Shown here: positions 54,652 through 64,000 of the stretch, piece after piece | Layout: each line of letters opens with the position of its first letter | Numbering within the stretch: position 1 is the first letter of the stretch | NCBI RefSeq assembly: GCF_001192835.1 | Contig: NZ_DF968182.1 | Span: 1,862,345-1,926,344 of the forward strand | Source of the DNA: Lentimicrobium saccharophilum | GTDB lineage: Bacteria; Bacteroidota; Bacteroidia; Bacteroidales; Lentimicrobiaceae | Reading direction: 5' to 3' | DNA length: 64,000 bases | The notes under the pieces: model-generated | The model's input: the letters and a program-made list of their open reading frames with translations, nothing else | What the model was told of the DNA's origin: nothing | The model's database searches: none | Made by a program: the position numbers and the translations under genes

Positions 54652-57600
54652 ATGACAAAATCGATAGTCCGCGAACTGGAGCAGCGGGTACTGGTGCTCG
54701 ATGGCGCCATGGGCACCATGATACAGCGTTACAAACTTGAAGAGCGGGACTTCCGCGGCGAACGCTTCCCTGATCACCCCTGCGACCTGAAGGGCAACAA
54801 CGACCTGCTCTGCCTCACCCGGCCCGATATTATCCATGAAATCCACACCGCATACCTTGAAGCGGGTGCCGACATCATTGAAACCAACACCTTTAACGCC
54901 ACCTCGGTTTCGATGGCTGACTACCGGATGGAGCCGCTGGTATATGAAATCAACAAAGCTGCCGCGGAGATCGCGCGGAAGGCTGCCGATGCCTTTACCC
55001 TCCGCAATCCTGACAAGCCCAGGTTTGTCGCCGGAGCCATGGGCCCCACCAACAAAACGGCGTCCATGTCGCCCGACGTGAATGACCCCGGTTACCGGGC
55101 CGTGCATTACGACGACCTGGTGGAAGCCTACACCGGACAGGCCCTCGGGCTGATCGACGGCGGGGTTGACCTGCTGCTGGTAGAAACTATTTTCGACACC
55201 CTGAATGCCAAAGCCGCCCTGTTTGCCATCAACGAGCTGCTGCGCCGGCGCGGCATCCGCATGCCGGTGATGGTATCGGGTACCATTACCGATCTCAGCG
55301 GCCGCACACTCTCCGGACAAACGCTGGAAGCCTTTCTGAATTCCGTATCGCACATCGATATGCTGAGCATAGGTTTCAACTGTTCCCTGGGGGCAGAACA
55401 GCTCCGTCCCTTTATTGAAGAATTGTCCGGGAAATCGCCTTTTTATGTAAGCGCCTACCCCAATGCCGGCCTGCCGAATCAATTCGGTGAATATGACGAA
55501 ACTCCGGCCGAGATGGCAGCACATGTAAAACCCATCATTGACGGCCGGGCGGTCAATATCATCGGCGGCTGCTGCGGAACCACACCGGACCATATCCGCG
55601 AACTGAGCAGGCTTGCTTCACAGGCGAAGGTCAGAAAACGCCCCGTATTGCCCAAAAGCCTCAAACTAAGCGGGCTGGAGCCCCTGCAGGTGTTTGCAGG
55701 AAGCAATTTTATCAACATCGGAGAGCGCACCAATGTCTCCGGCTCGAAGAAATTCGCCCGCCTTATCCGCGAAGAGAAATATGACGAAGCGCTGGCCATT
55801 GCCCGGCAACAGGTCGAAAACGGCGCACAGGCCATCGACATCAATATGGACGATGCCCTGCTCGATGCCGAAAAAGCGATGGTGCGTTTTCTCCACCTTG
55901 CCATGGCCGAGCCGGAGATCGCGAAAGTACCGGTGATGCTGGACTCCTCGCGCTGGGAGGTGATAGAGGCCGGGCTGAAATGTGTTCAGGGCAAAGCCAT
56001 CGTGAACTCCATCAGCATGAAAGAGGGAGAAGCGGTATTCAAAGAACATGCCCGCCTGGTGAGGGCATATGGAGCCGCTGTGGTGGTGATGGCATTCGAC
56101 GAGAAAGGGCAGGCCGCCTCTCTGGAAAGGCGGATTGAAATCTGCCGCAGGGCTTATGATATCCTGACCAATGAAGTCGGTTTCCCTGCCGAAGACATCA
56201 TCTTTGACCCGAATATCCTCACGATAGCCACAGGCATTGAAGAGCACAACAACTATGCGCTTGACTTTCTGGAAGCCGTGAAGTGGATAAAGCAAAACCT
56301 GCCTGACGCGCGGGTAAGCGGGGGCATCAGCAACCTCTCGTTTTCGTTCAGGGGAAATGAAAAGCTGCGCGAAGCCATGCATTCGGCATTTCTCTATCAT
56401 GCCGTGAAAGCCGGGCTCGACATGGGCATCGTAAACGCGGGAAATCTTCCGGTATATGACGACATTGATCCTGCAGAACTTGAACTTATTGAGGATGTGC
56501 TTTTTAACCGGCGACCGGATGCCACGGAGCGCCTTACGGCTTATGCAGCCGGCATGGATAAAACGGAAAAAAAAGAAGACAAAACGGAAAGCTGGCGCAG
56601 CCTGCCGCTGAACGAACGTCTCTCCTACGCCCTGGTGCACGGCATCGACAGTCACATTGCCGGAGATGTGGAGCTTGCCAGACACGGTTATGACAAAGCC
56701 CTTGAAGTGATCGAAGGGCCCCTGATGGCCGGAATGAATATCGTGGGGGATTTATTTGGTTCGGGAAAGATGTTCCTGCCCCAGGTGGTGAAAAGTGCCC
56801 GGGTGATGAAAAAGGCCGTGGCTGTGCTTTTGCCCTATCTTGAAGCGGAAAAGACTGCCGGCGAAAACCGCTCTGCCGGCCGTGTGCTGATGGCCACCGT
56901 GAAAGGCGATGTGCATGACATCGGAAAGAACATCGTGGGCGTGGTGCTGGGTTGCAATAATTACGAAGTGATCGACCTCGGGGTGATGGTGCCCGCCGCC
57001 AGGATTCTGGATGAGGCGAAACGGCACAAGGCGGACATCATCGGACTCAGCGGGCTGATTACACCCTCGCTTGAGGAGATGGCCCATGTTGCGCGGGAGC
57101 TGGAAAAATCAGGCTTTACCACACCCCTGCTGATCGGCGGGGCCACCACCAGCGAAATGCACACAGCGGTGAAAATAGCCCCCGAATATTCGCATCCTGT
57201 AGTTCATGTTCGTGATGCAAGCCGGGCAACCTCGGTGGTGGCAAGCCTGCTTTCGTCAGATCAGCAACCCGCTTTCGTCCGGTCGCTGAATGAGCGCTAC
57301 AGCAACCTAAGAACCAAGCACCTCAATACAAAAGCAGGGGTCACCTATATTTCCCTCGAAGCAGCCAGAAACAACCGTTTTAATCCCGGATGGGAAGGTT
57401 ATCAGCCACCTGTTCCTGCCAAAACGGGCGTCACCCGCTTTTCCGGATGGCCTTTGGAAGAAATCAGCCGCTATATCGACTGGACTTATTTCTTTTATGC
57501 CTGGAAAATCGGCGCTAAATACCCCGAAATTTTTGATGATCCCGAAAAAGGTAAAGAAGCGCGTAAACTTTACGATGACGCACAGGTAATTCTCCGGCGG

Positions 57601-58314
57601 ATGATTGATGAAAAGATGGTTCAGGCCGACGGGGTTATCGGCATCTTCCCGGCGCGTTCGCTTGATGAAAGCATTGAAATTTATGATGCAGACACGGGCA
57701 GGACATTAGAAACATTCCACTTCCTCAGGAACCAGGAAGAGAAGGAAGCGGGCAAGCCAAACCTCTGCCTTTCAGACTTTGTTGCACCTGCCGGCAGCGG
57801 AATCCGTGATTATGCAGGATTCTTCGCCGTAACGGCAGGACTGGGTGTGGAGAAACACGCCCAACGGTTTACCGATGAAAATGACGATTACAATGCGATC
57901 ATGGTCAAGATACTGGCCGACCGCCTGGCCGAAGCATTCGCCGAGGTGCTGCATCTTTATGTCCGGAAGGAATACTGGGGATATGCCCCTGATGAAAATA
58001 TGGCCCTGCCGGATATACTGGCAGAAAAATACCAGGGAACCAGGCCCGCTCCGGGATATCCCGCCTGCCCCGAGCACAGCGAAAAGCGCAGGATTTTCGA
58101 TCTGTTAAAGGCGGAAGAGTCGGGAATTCATCTTACGGAAAACTACGCCATGATGCCTGTGGCTTCGGTATGCGGATACTATTTTTCGCATCCCGGATCG
58201 CAATACTTCAATGCCGGCCGGATCAGCAGGGATCAGATTGAAGCCTATGCATCGCGCAAAGGCCTGTCACCGGTGGAAATCGAAAAACTGCTGGCCCAGA
58301 ACCTGAATTACTGA
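54652..58314 (+). CDS. metH: Cobalamin-dependent methionine synthase
   Basis: Transfers a methyl group from 5-methyltetrahydrofolate to homocysteine, giving methionine, through enzyme-bound cobalamin. The 1,220-residue protein has all four modules. The homocysteine domain (about 1-325) has zinc ligands Cys244 (GFNCS) and Cys307/Cys308 (GGCCGT). The pterin domain (about 340-610) includes [11 protein letters not shown]. The cobalamin domain (about 640-870) has DVHDIGKN with axial His755, and the activation domain (about 880-1220) ends the protein. The length agrees with E. coli MetH (1,227). It is preceded by a SAM riboswitch and followed by metF. The ATG at 54652 is the only good start. Confidence 0.98.
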   Translation: MTKSIVRELEQRVLVLDGAMGTMIQRYKLEERDFRGERFPDHPCDLKGNNDLLCLTRPDIIHEIHTAYLEAGADIIETNTFNATSVSMADYRMEPLVYEINKAAAEIARKAADAFTLRNPDKPRFVAGAMGPTNKTASMSPDVNDPGYRAVHYDDLVEAYTGQALGLIDGGVDLLLVETIFDTLNAKAALFAINELLRRRGIRMPVMVSGTITDLSGRTLSGQTLEAFLNSVSHIDMLSIGFNCSLGAEQLRPFIEELSGKSPFYVSAYPNAGLPNQFGEYDETPAEMAAHVKPIIDGRAVNIIGGCCGTTPDHIRELSRLASQAKVRKRPVLPKSLKLSGLEPLQVFAGSNFINIGERTNVSGSKKFARLIREEKYDEALAIARQQVENGAQAIDINMDDALLDAEKAMVRFLHLAMAEPEIAKVPVMLDSSRWEVIEAGLKCVQGKAIVNSISMKEGEAVFKEHARLVRAYGAAVVVMAFDEKGQAASLERRIEICRRAYDILTNEVGFPAEDIIFDPNILTIATGIEEHNNYALDFLEAVKWIKQNLPDARVSGGISNLSFSFRGNEKLREAMHSAFLYHAVKAGLDMGIVNAGNLPVYDDIDPAELELIEDVLFNRRPDATERLTAYAAGMDKTEKKEDKTESWRSLPLNERLSYALVHGIDSHIAGDVELARHGYDKALEVIEGPLMAGMNIVGDLFGSGKMFLPQVVKSARVMKKAVAVLLPYLEAEKTAGENRSAGRVLMATVKGDVHDIGKNIVGVVLGCNNYEVIDLGVMVPAARILDEAKRHKADIIGLSGLITPSLEEMAHVARELEKSGFTTPLLIGGATTSEMHTAVKIAPEYSHPVVHVRDASRATSVVASLLSSDQQPAFVRSLNERYSNLRTKHLNTKAGVTYISLEAARNNRFNPGWEGYQPPVPAKTGVTRFSGWPLEEISRYIDWTYFFYAWKIGAKYPEIFDDPEKGKEARKLYDDAQVILRRMIDEKMVQADGVIGIFPARSLDESIEIYDADTGRTLETFHFLRNQEEKEAGKPNLCLSDFVAPAGSGIRDYAGFFAVTAGLGVEKHAQRFTDENDDYNAIMVKILADRLAEAFAEVLHLYVRKEYWGYAPDENMALPDILAEKYQGTRPAPGYPACPEHSEKRRIFDLLKAEESGIHLTENYAMMPVASVCGYYFSHPGSQYFNAGRISRDQIEAYASRKGLSPVEIEKLLAQNLNY

Positions 58315-58467
58315 AGACTTTAACATCGCTGATTCAGGGGATAAACAGGGAAACAAACCCAGGGAGTAAAAACCACTGCAGATCAACCATTTGAGTTTAT
58401 CTGTTTAACAGCTCAGACTTACGGACACGAACTTAAAACCGCGTCATCCATCAAAGATGGCAAAACA

Positions 58468-59424
58468 ATGAAAATTACCGAACATATTGCAAACCGCCGG
58501 GGCAAAACGCTATTCAGTTTCGAACTGCTGCCTCCGCTTAAAGGTGAAAACTTCGAAGGCATCAGTCAGGCAATTGATCCGCTGGTGGAATTCAATCCCG
58601 TGGCGGTGGATGTAACCTATCACCGCGAGGAGATTGTTTACAGGGAGCGGCCCGACGGCCTGATCGAAAAAAGGACCATAAGGAAACGTCCCGGTACCGT
58701 AGGAATCTCTGCCGCCATAAAATTCAAGTACAATATTGATGTGGTGCCCCACCTGATATGCGGTGGTTTTACCCGGGAGGAAACCGAGAACGCATTGATA
58801 GACCTGTATTTCCTGGGCATCGACAATATATTGCTTGTGCGGGGTGACAACCCGGCCGGCGAAAAGGTTTTCCGGGCCGAACCCGGCGGCAATTATTACG
58901 CCCTCGAACTGGTAAAACAGGCGGTCAATATGAACCGGGGCATCTACCTCGAAGAGGAAATCATCAATGCGAATCCCACGAACTTCTGCATCGGGGTAGC
59001 AGGTTACCCGGAGAAACATGCCGAATCGCCGAATATGGCTGCCGATATTGTTCATCTGAAAGAGAAGGTGGACGCCGGCGCCGATTACATCGTTACACAG
59101 ATGTTTTTCGACAATGCGGATTTTTTCCGGTTCGAAAAGGCATGCCGTGAAGCCGGCATCACGGTGCCGATAATTCCGGGGATTAAACCACTCTCCCTGA
59201 AATCACAACTCTCAGCCCTTCCCAGGACCTTCTCCATCGACCTGCCGGAAGCCCTGGTCAGAGAGGCTGAAAAATGCGCCAGTAATCAGCAGGTCAGGCA
59301 GCTTGGGGTAGAATGGGCCATCAGCCAGAGCCGCGAACTGATCCGGCACGGGGTGCCCTGTCTGCATTTTTATTCAATGGGGAAAAGCGACAACATCCGG
59401 GCGATCGCCAGGGAGGTTTTTTGA
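58468..59424 (+). CDS. metF: Methylenetetrahydrofolate reductase
   Basis: Reduces 5,10-methylene- to 5-methyl-tetrahydrofolate, the methyl donor used by MetH, 318 residues with FAD. The N-terminal FSFELLPP, VDVTYH, LLVRGDNP and the region AADIVHLKEKVDAGADYIVTQ are typical of the bacterial type (TIM barrel). Length is in the normal range (290-320). It lies 153 bases after metH on the same strand, without a visible terminator or promoter between them, so co-transcription under the same SAM riboswitch is likely. Confidence 0.95.
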   Translation: MKITEHIANRRGKTLFSFELLPPLKGENFEGISQAIDPLVEFNPVAVDVTYHREEIVYRERPDGLIEKRTIRKRPGTVGISAAIKFKYNIDVVPHLICGGFTREETENALIDLYFLGIDNILLVRGDNPAGEKVFRAEPGGNYYALELVKQAVNMNRGIYLEEEIINANPTNFCIGVAGYPEKHAESPNMAADIVHLKEKVDAGADYIVTQMFFDNADFFRFEKACREAGITVPIIPGIKPLSLKSQLSALPRTFSIDLPEALVREAEKCASNQQVRQLGVEWAISQSRELIRHGVPCLHFYSMGKSDNIRAIAREVF

Positions 59425-59494
59425 AATTAAGTGCTTTATCTATCAGCTATTTCTGAACAATTAAAACTCCTTTCACCCTGAAACCAAAACAGGG

Positions 59495-60559
59495 TCAACG
59501 GCTTAGCAGGGTGACACTATCCTGCAACTCCCCGCTGAGCAGTTTAACCAGGCTTTCCTCCAGCCGCAGCTTACCCAGGCTTTTGCCGATAAAAATCAAC
59601 CGGCTGGCCCGCTCCTCATCTTCATTCCACGGCTCCCCGGCCGAGATCATGATATGGTCTCGCACCGACTGCACCACAACCTTCTGAGGCACTTTGTCGA
59701 AACTTACAATGCCTTTGATGCGGTAAATACCGGCGCCATAGTATTCGACCAGGTGATCGAGCCAGAAATTAAACTGATGGGGATCGAAATTGCGGGTGAA
59801 AGTGTAACTGTGCGATTCAATATCATGCAGGGCAGGACGCTGATCTTTCTGCACCAGGGCAAAACCTGCGGGTTTCATCACCCCGGATGAAAGCCTGAGT
59901 TTTCCTGCATTGATACTGAAGTCCTCGATCACTTTCGGCGCGTAGGTGTATGTATCAAGCAGGCTGGAACCGTTGACACTTCCAAAACTTGAATAAACCA
60001 ATTCTGCAAAGGGATTGAACGACTTTACCAGCTCAGCGGCGCCGGCCATCTCCGCTTCAGTAACCAGATCCGTTTTATTCAGCACAACTATATCCGCGTA
60101 GCTGATCTGTTTGGCAGCCATGGCCGTATCGGCAGCAATGGGCCCGATATTCCTGGCATCCACCAGACACACCACGCTGTCGATGCGGTAAAACATTTCA
60201 ATCTGCTCCGACGACATGAACGCTTGCACTACCGTGGTTGGATCGGCAATACCGGTGGTTTCCACAACCAGATGCGTCAGTTTGTGCCGGATATTGAGCA
60301 GATCAAACAGCAGCTCAGCCAGTTCGCCGTTGAGCGTACAACAGATGCATCCGTTCGACATTTCATAGATATTATCGCTTTCCACACCAACGATCAGATC
60401 GTTGTCGATCGGAATCTCCCCGAATTCATTTTCAATGACCGCGAATTTATGCTGCGGGTAGTTTTTAATCAGGTTGTTAAGCAGGGTGGTTTTCCCGGCT
60501 CCGAGAAATCCGGTCAGTATGGTTACCGGCAGCCGGTCGTCATCCATGTAGTCTTCCAT
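59495..60559 (-). CDS. CobW-family (COG0523) GTP-binding metallochaperone
   Basis: A 354-residue cytoplasmic GTPase. The Walker A motif is GFLGAGKTT (about residues 13-21), the metal-binding motif is CICC (from about residue 67, in NGCICCTL), VIENEFGE contributes to the switch region and NKTD (VLNKTDL) gives GTP specificity. A CobW C-terminal domain covers about residues 240-350. Proteins of this group deliver zinc or cobalt to enzymes or to cobalamin biosynthesis. It converges on metF and next to the B12- and zinc-dependent MetH, which may reflect a functional link. The frame extends to 60583, but this lies in the -7 box, so I start at the ATG at 60559 (another ATG is at 60547). Confidence 0.88.
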   Translation of the reverse strand: MEDYMDDDRLPVTILTGFLGAGKTTLLNNLIKNYPQHKFAVIENEFGEIPIDNDLIVGVESDNIYEMSNGCICCTLNGELAELLFDLLNIRHKLTHLVVETTGIADPTTVVQAFMSSEQIEMFYRIDSVVCLVDARNIGPIAADTAMAAKQISYADIVVLNKTDLVTEAEMAGAAELVKSFNPFAELVYSSFGSVNGSSLLDTYTYAPKVIEDFSINAGKLRLSSGVMKPAGFALVQKDQRPALHDIESHSYTFTRNFDPHQFNFWLDHLVEYYGAGIYRIKGIVSFDKVPQKVVVQSVRDHIMISAGEPWNEDEERASRLIFIGKSLGKLRLEESLVKLLSGELQDSVTLLSR

Positions 60560-60580
60560 CAGGGTTAAATTTGGCCTGCG

Positions 60581-60588
60581 CAAAGGTA
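60581..60588 (-). promoter_or_regulatory. Bacteroidota -7 promoter element (TACCTTTG)
   Basis: TACCTTTG on the minus strand, 21 bases before the ATG at 60559 of the CobW-family gene. It overlaps the alternative upstream start and rules it out. Confidence 0.57.
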
Positions 60589-60745
60589 ATCATTTGCCAT
60601 GCTTAAACACCCGTGGCAGACCCGCGAAAGATGTCAGGATGGATTGATCAGATATTCGGCCATTTTCGTGTAATATGTTGCAAAACATTCTGAAACCATG
60701 ACAGAAAGCATTAAATTTAATCCTGATTTCTAAAACCAAACGATC

Positions 60746-61195
60746 ATGCTCAATCAATTAATCAACCTGGTGAAGGAAAATGCCGGGGATGCCATTGTCA
60801 ATAACCCCTCCATTCCCAACGAGCGCAACAACGAAGCCATTCAGACGGCCGCAAGATCATTGCTCAACAGCCTTCAGGGCCAGGCAAAGGGAGGCAACCT
60901 CAATGCCGTGCTCGATATGTTCAAAGGAAACGACAATGCCTCCTCCAATCCGATGGTAAATATTATCAGTTCGGGTGTCGCCGGCGACCTGATGAAGAAA
61001 TTCGGCCTCGACAATGCCGCGGCAGCCAACATCGTCAACCAGCTTATTCCTGCCGTGATGGACAAACTGAAAAACAAGACCAACGATCCCAACGATAGCA
61101 GCATCAACCTGGATCAGATCATTGGCGCACTTTCCGGAAAGAAAGGCGGCGGACTGCTGGGATCACTGGCCGGCATGCTTTTCAAAAGAAAATAG
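60746..61195 (+). CDS. DUF937-like small soluble protein
   Basis: A 149-residue cytoplasmic helical protein. The region of about residues 1-110 (LINLVKENAGDAIVNNPSIP, LLNSLQG, VNIISSGVAGDLMKKFGLDN, IVNQLIPAVMDKL) resembles DUF937/YidB-type proteins, and a glycine-rich GKKGGGLLGSLAGMLFKRK tail ends it. No signal or membrane segment is clear. The function of such proteins is unknown. It is divergent from the CobW gene and convergent with the gamma-glutamyltransferase gene. Confidence 0.7.
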   Translation: MLNQLINLVKENAGDAIVNNPSIPNERNNEAIQTAARSLLNSLQGQAKGGNLNAVLDMFKGNDNASSNPMVNIISSGVAGDLMKKFGLDNAAAANIVNQLIPAVMDKLKNKTNDPNDSSINLDQIIGALSGKKGGGLLGSLAGMLFKRK

Positions 61196-61303
61196 AATTT
61201 CAGATATTTAGCCCGGAACAGCCTGCCCACTGCAGGCTTGCGGGGTTTACACTTACCGGCAGGAAAAAAAAACAACATCAGTGGCCTTATCAACCGGCAT
61301 TTA

Positions 61304-62992
61304 TTAATAGCCGGCCGCCTGCCCGTCTTTTCTTGACTCGGAAGCCCCGTAATAAACTTTTTTCACCGGGTCGGCCATGATTGCCTGATAACCGCCGAAG
61401 TCGCCATACGACCACCCGGCTTTATGCCCCATCTGCATCAGTTCGCGGATGGTTTCATAGCCGAACCCGCTTTCAAGCAGAATTTCGCCCCGGCCGGCCT
61501 TTCGCAACCCGGTCGGATCCGAAGATCCGGCATGGCTGATCCTGGGGGCATCGCCCGCCTCCTGCAGGTTCATCCCGAAATCCACCAGGTTCATGATGAT
61601 CTGTACATGTCCCATTGGCTGGAAATCTCCGCCCATCACGCCGAAACTTACATACGGCCTGCCATCTTTGGTGATGAAGCAGGGGATAATGGTGTGAAAC
61701 GGCCGCTTGCCCGGCGCGTAAACGTTCGGATGTCCCTCTTCCAGACTGAAAAGCTCTCCCCTGTCCTGCAGCATAAAACCCAGTCCGGGCGGCACCATGC
61801 CCGATCCCAGCCCCCGGTAATTGCTTTGTATCAGCGAAATGATATTGCCATCACGGTCAGCCACGGTCAGGTAGATGGTACCGCCTTCCATAGGCTCGCC
61901 TGCCTCAAAATCTCCGGCCCTTGATTCGTCAATCAACGCCCTCCGGCCGGCCGCATATTTTTCGGAGATCAACTCCTCAACCGGAACACGGGAAAAATCC
62001 ATATCGGCATAATACCTGGCACGGTCTTCAAACACGAGCTTTTTAGCTTCCGTAAAAAGATGAATATGCCTGGCCGATCCGAAAGGAATCTGCGAAAAAT
62101 CGTATCCTTCGAGGATATTCAACATCTGAAGTGCCGCGATGCCCTGACCGGAAGGGGGAAGCTCCCACACATCGTATCCCCGGTAATTCACCGAAACAGG
62201 GTCCACCCACCCGGAACGGTGTGACGCCAGGTCTTCGCGCGAAAGAAATCCGCCCTGACTCTTTATAAAATCAGCGATCACCCCGGCAATTTCCCCTTTG
62301 TAGAAGGCATCCCGTCCTCCCTCTATCAGTTTGCGGTAGGTTGCGGCCAGGGCCGGATTCCTGAATATATCCCCCTTTCCGGGAACGGTTTTTCCGTCAA
62401 GTGTATAGGTTTGCATTACATTCGGGAAGCGGCTTCCCAGCGAGGGGACCGAACGGCCCAGATACCAGGACACGAGTTCCGTCACCGGAAATCCTTTTTC
62501 CGCATACTCAACCGAGGGCATCAGAATATCCTGCACCGGCAGCTTTCCGAAGCGCGCATGCAGCTCGAACCAGCCGTCGACACACCCGGGAACGCTTACC
62601 GGCAGCGGCCCGTGCGACGGGATTCTGCCGATATTCAGGCTTTTGAGATGCTCAAGGGTAAGTCCCTGCGGGGAACGGCCGGAAGCATTCAGGCCGTAGA
62701 GCCTGCCACTTTTGGCATCCCACACGATGGCAAACAGGTCACCACCAATCCCGCAGCCGGTGGGCTCCATCAGCCCCAGTGCCGCATTGGCGGCAATGGC
62801 CGCATCCACCGCCGTTCCGCCCTTTTTCAGGATATCAATCCCGATCTGGGTTGCTAACGGATGACTGGTGGCCACCATCCCCTGCTGTCCAATGACTTCG
62901 GAACGGGTCGCGAAGGTTTTGCCGGTTATCCGGTCCTGCGCGGAAACACAGGTTGCAAGTATTGTTGTTAACAGCAAAAAAAATATCTTCAT
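61304..62992 (-). CDS. Secreted gamma-glutamyltransferase family protein (YwrD-like)
   Basis: A 562-residue exported N-terminal nucleophile hydrolase that cleaves gamma-glutamyl bonds such as that of glutathione. The signal peptide covers about residues 1-18 (ending VSAQ). MVATSHPLATQIGIDILKKG and EPTGCGIGGDLFAI are family signatures. The autoprocessing site is GGTIYLTVADRDG, where the Thr (about residue 368) becomes the nucleophile. The usual Thr-Thr-His context is Thr-Ile-Tyr here, as in YwrD-like members, so the substrate may differ from glutathione. GSGMVPPGLGFMLQDRG follows. It is probably transcribed alone. Confidence 0.9.
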   Translation of the reverse strand: MKIFFLLLTTILATCVSAQDRITGKTFATRSEVIGQQGMVATSHPLATQIGIDILKKGGTAVDAAIAANAALGLMEPTGCGIGGDLFAIVWDAKSGRLYGLNASGRSPQGLTLEHLKSLNIGRIPSHGPLPVSVPGCVDGWFELHARFGKLPVQDILMPSVEYAEKGFPVTELVSWYLGRSVPSLGSRFPNVMQTYTLDGKTVPGKGDIFRNPALAATYRKLIEGGRDAFYKGEIAGVIADFIKSQGGFLSREDLASHRSGWVDPVSVNYRGYDVWELPPSGQGIAALQMLNILEGYDFSQIPFGSARHIHLFTEAKKLVFEDRARYYADMDFSRVPVEELISEKYAAGRRALIDESRAGDFEAGEPMEGGTIYLTVADRDGNIISLIQSNYRGLGSGMVPPGLGFMLQDRGELFSLEEGHPNVYAPGKRPFHTIIPCFITKDGRPYVSFGVMGGDFQPMGHVQIIMNLVDFGMNLQEAGDAPRISHAGSSDPTGLRKAGRGEILLESGFGYETIRELMQMGHKAGWSYGDFGGYQAIMADPVKKVYYGASESRKDGQAAGY

Positions 62993-63039
62993 TGGTTCTG
63001 TTTTTTAAGTTTTATACTTCACTACCTCTGATACCGGCT

Positions 63040-64000
63040 TTATTTCTTCTTATTACGGGCCGTTTTCTTACGACCGGCTTTGAGTGCCTGCATGGCCTGC
63101 TCCAATTTCGTCATCAGTGTCCGAAGCTCCGTTTCATAATCCGGTTCCGGCAGCACGATTCCAAAACGCGCTTTCAGCCTGTCCGAAAGATCGATACATG
63201 CCTGAACGGCTTTCAGTTGTTCCTTTATGCCGGACGTCAGTTTCCGGATTTCCTTCCGGAGTTCTGCGCCGGCTTCAGGATCAGCGGCCGGATGATCCGG
63301 CCTGGATTGCCGGTTTTCAGCATTCAGAAGTACCGGAACTTTTGCGATCAGTTGTTTTCCTTTCCTCAGCTGGCGGCCGGCTGCATAAGCACCCAGTACC
63401 AGCGCCCTGCTCCGGCCCTTGCCGTTAAGTTGTTCCACCGCCGACAGCAGCATCAGCACGGCTTTGTTGTAATCGCGGTTGAGATAAGCGGCCAGGGCGC
63501 GTTTCAGATAATTGGTTGCCTTCCCCGATTCCAGCTCACTGACCAGAAGGGTTTCGGGGGTTTCCTGTCTGGCAAACTCCAGCACCACGGGATCGGTTTT
63601 TATGGAACGCGCATTCAGCGGGGTTTTCAGAAGCAATCCGTTAAACGCTGTACACCGGCTGAGGGCAACGTACACCTGCCCCGGGGCAAAAGCTTCCTCC
63701 AGGTCGGCAATGATTTTCTCAAAAGTAAGCCCCTGGCTCTTGTGCACGGTAATGGCCCAGGCCAGCTTCAGCGGATACTGCACAAATGTACCGATGGTCT
63801 CCTCCACCACCTTGCTTTCCTTGCTGTCCCATGAGTAACGGATATTCCCCCACTCCTCCCGTTCCACGGCAATGATATCGCCTTCTGGCAACTCCACGAA
63901 TAGTCCCTCTTCCGATATCTCGATCACATGGCCTATCTTGCCGTTGTAGAAGCGTTTGTTCCTGTCGTTGCGCAGAAACATCACCTGGGCTCCCTCTTTC
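63040..64000 (-). CDS. Pif1/RecD-like helicase, C-terminal part (cut by window edge)
   Basis: The C-terminal part of an SF1B DNA helicase, at least 320 residues, with the 5' end beyond base 64000. The frame runs on to the edge (KEGAQVMFLRND begins the visible part). YPLKLAWAITVHKSQGLTF (motif V) and GQVYVALSRCT (motif VI) are those of Pif1-type and RecD2-like helicases. After the helicase core a region of about 190 residues rich in Lys and Arg (ending KKTARNKKK) may bind DNA. The stop is at 63040. Because the ATPase motifs lie outside the window, the subfamily is not certain. Confidence 0.82.
   Translation of the reverse strand, partial: KEGAQVMFLRNDRNKRFYNGKIGHVIEISEEGLFVELPEGDIIAVEREEWGNIRYSWDSKESKVVEETIGTFVQYPLKLAWAITVHKSQGLTFEKIIADLEEAFAPGQVYVALSRCTAFNGLLLKTPLNARSIKTDPVVLEFARQETPETLLVSELESGKATNYLKRALAAYLNRDYNKAVLMLLSAVEQLNGKGRSRALVLGAYAAGRQLRKGKQLIAKVPVLLNAENRQSRPDHPAADPEAGAELRKEIRKLTSGIKEQLKAVQACIDLSDRLKARFGIVLPEPDYETELRTLMTKLEQAMQALKAGRKKTARNKKK

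Noticed and set aside
54589-56685. Long minus-strand open frames (334 and 339 codons) inside metH
   Set aside because: They are antisense to a fully conserved metH with all motifs; high GC at codon third positions makes such shadows common.
62953-63834. Plus-strand open frame of 293 codons across the helicase gene
   Set aside because: The minus-strand frame carries clear helicase motifs; the plus-strand product has no recognisable features.

Overview
This 64 kb window reads as ordinary chromosomal DNA of a Bacteroidota bacterium, most likely a Bacteroidales or Marinilabiliales-like environmental lineage. The evidence is protein families typical of the phylum (DUF5020, DUF2027-Smr, putative porins, PCMD-type proteins, a radical SAM/lipoprotein pair), four or five proteins ending in type IX secretion (T9SS) type A sorting domains, and repeated TAnnTTTG -7 promoter elements in front of genes. 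There are no insertion sequences, phage genes, CRISPR arrays, tRNAs or rRNAs that I can see. Genes lie on both strands in short transcription units.

Layout. 1-9.8 kb: a secreted C69 dipeptidase, then secreted surface proteins (a T9SS-tailed small protein overlapping a Cthe_2159-like beta-helix protein, a YCF48-like propeller, a right-handed beta-helix protein) around a cytoplasmic methyltransferase. 9.8-13.1 kb: a purine permease with an outer-membrane DUF5020 barrel, a DoxX protein, and a DUF3820 plus unknown pair. 13.2-25.2 kb: a GH13 lipoprotein, a TonB-dependent receptor, a starch-binding-module esterase, a putative porin, an alpha/beta hydrolase and an unknown lipoprotein/outer-membrane pair. 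25.3-33.4 kb: gyrB, then a plug-less outer-membrane barrel with a 1,020-residue TPR protein and a PCMD/T9SS protein. 33.6-34.0 kb: the RNase P RNA gene rnpB on the minus strand with its own terminator. 34.2-44.8 kb: DUF2027-Smr, a di-haem cytochrome c peroxidase, a coiled-coil/barrel protein, a prolyl oligopeptidase, a YD-like repeat protein, a MATE exporter, and a ferredoxin-NADP-reductase-like gene with rlmN. 45.0-51.3 kb: a 1,363-residue pyruvate-phosphate-dikinase-like protein without the C-terminal PEP barrel, a YgjV-like membrane protein and a dihydropyrimidinase. 51.4-54.0 kb: an MtfA-like peptidase and the radical SAM/SPASM enzyme directly abutting its small lipoprotein. 54.4-60.6 kb: a SAM-I riboswitch, metH, metF and a CobW-family metallochaperone. 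60.7-64 kb: a DUF937-like protein, a gamma-glutamyltransferase and the C-terminal part of a Pif1/RecD-like helicase cut by the window edge.

How the genes work together. The clearest pathway is one-carbon and methionine metabolism: MetF makes methyl-tetrahydrofolate, MetH uses it with cobalamin, the riboswitch senses the downstream product S-adenosylmethionine, and the CobW protein may supply a metal or cofactor. DUF5020 and the AzgA-type permease look like outer- and inner-membrane steps of purine uptake. The least understood unit is the radical SAM enzyme with its lipoprotein, which looks like a peptide-modifying system acting on an exported lipoprotein. All family names come from reading the sequence and from memory of the families; no database search was run.
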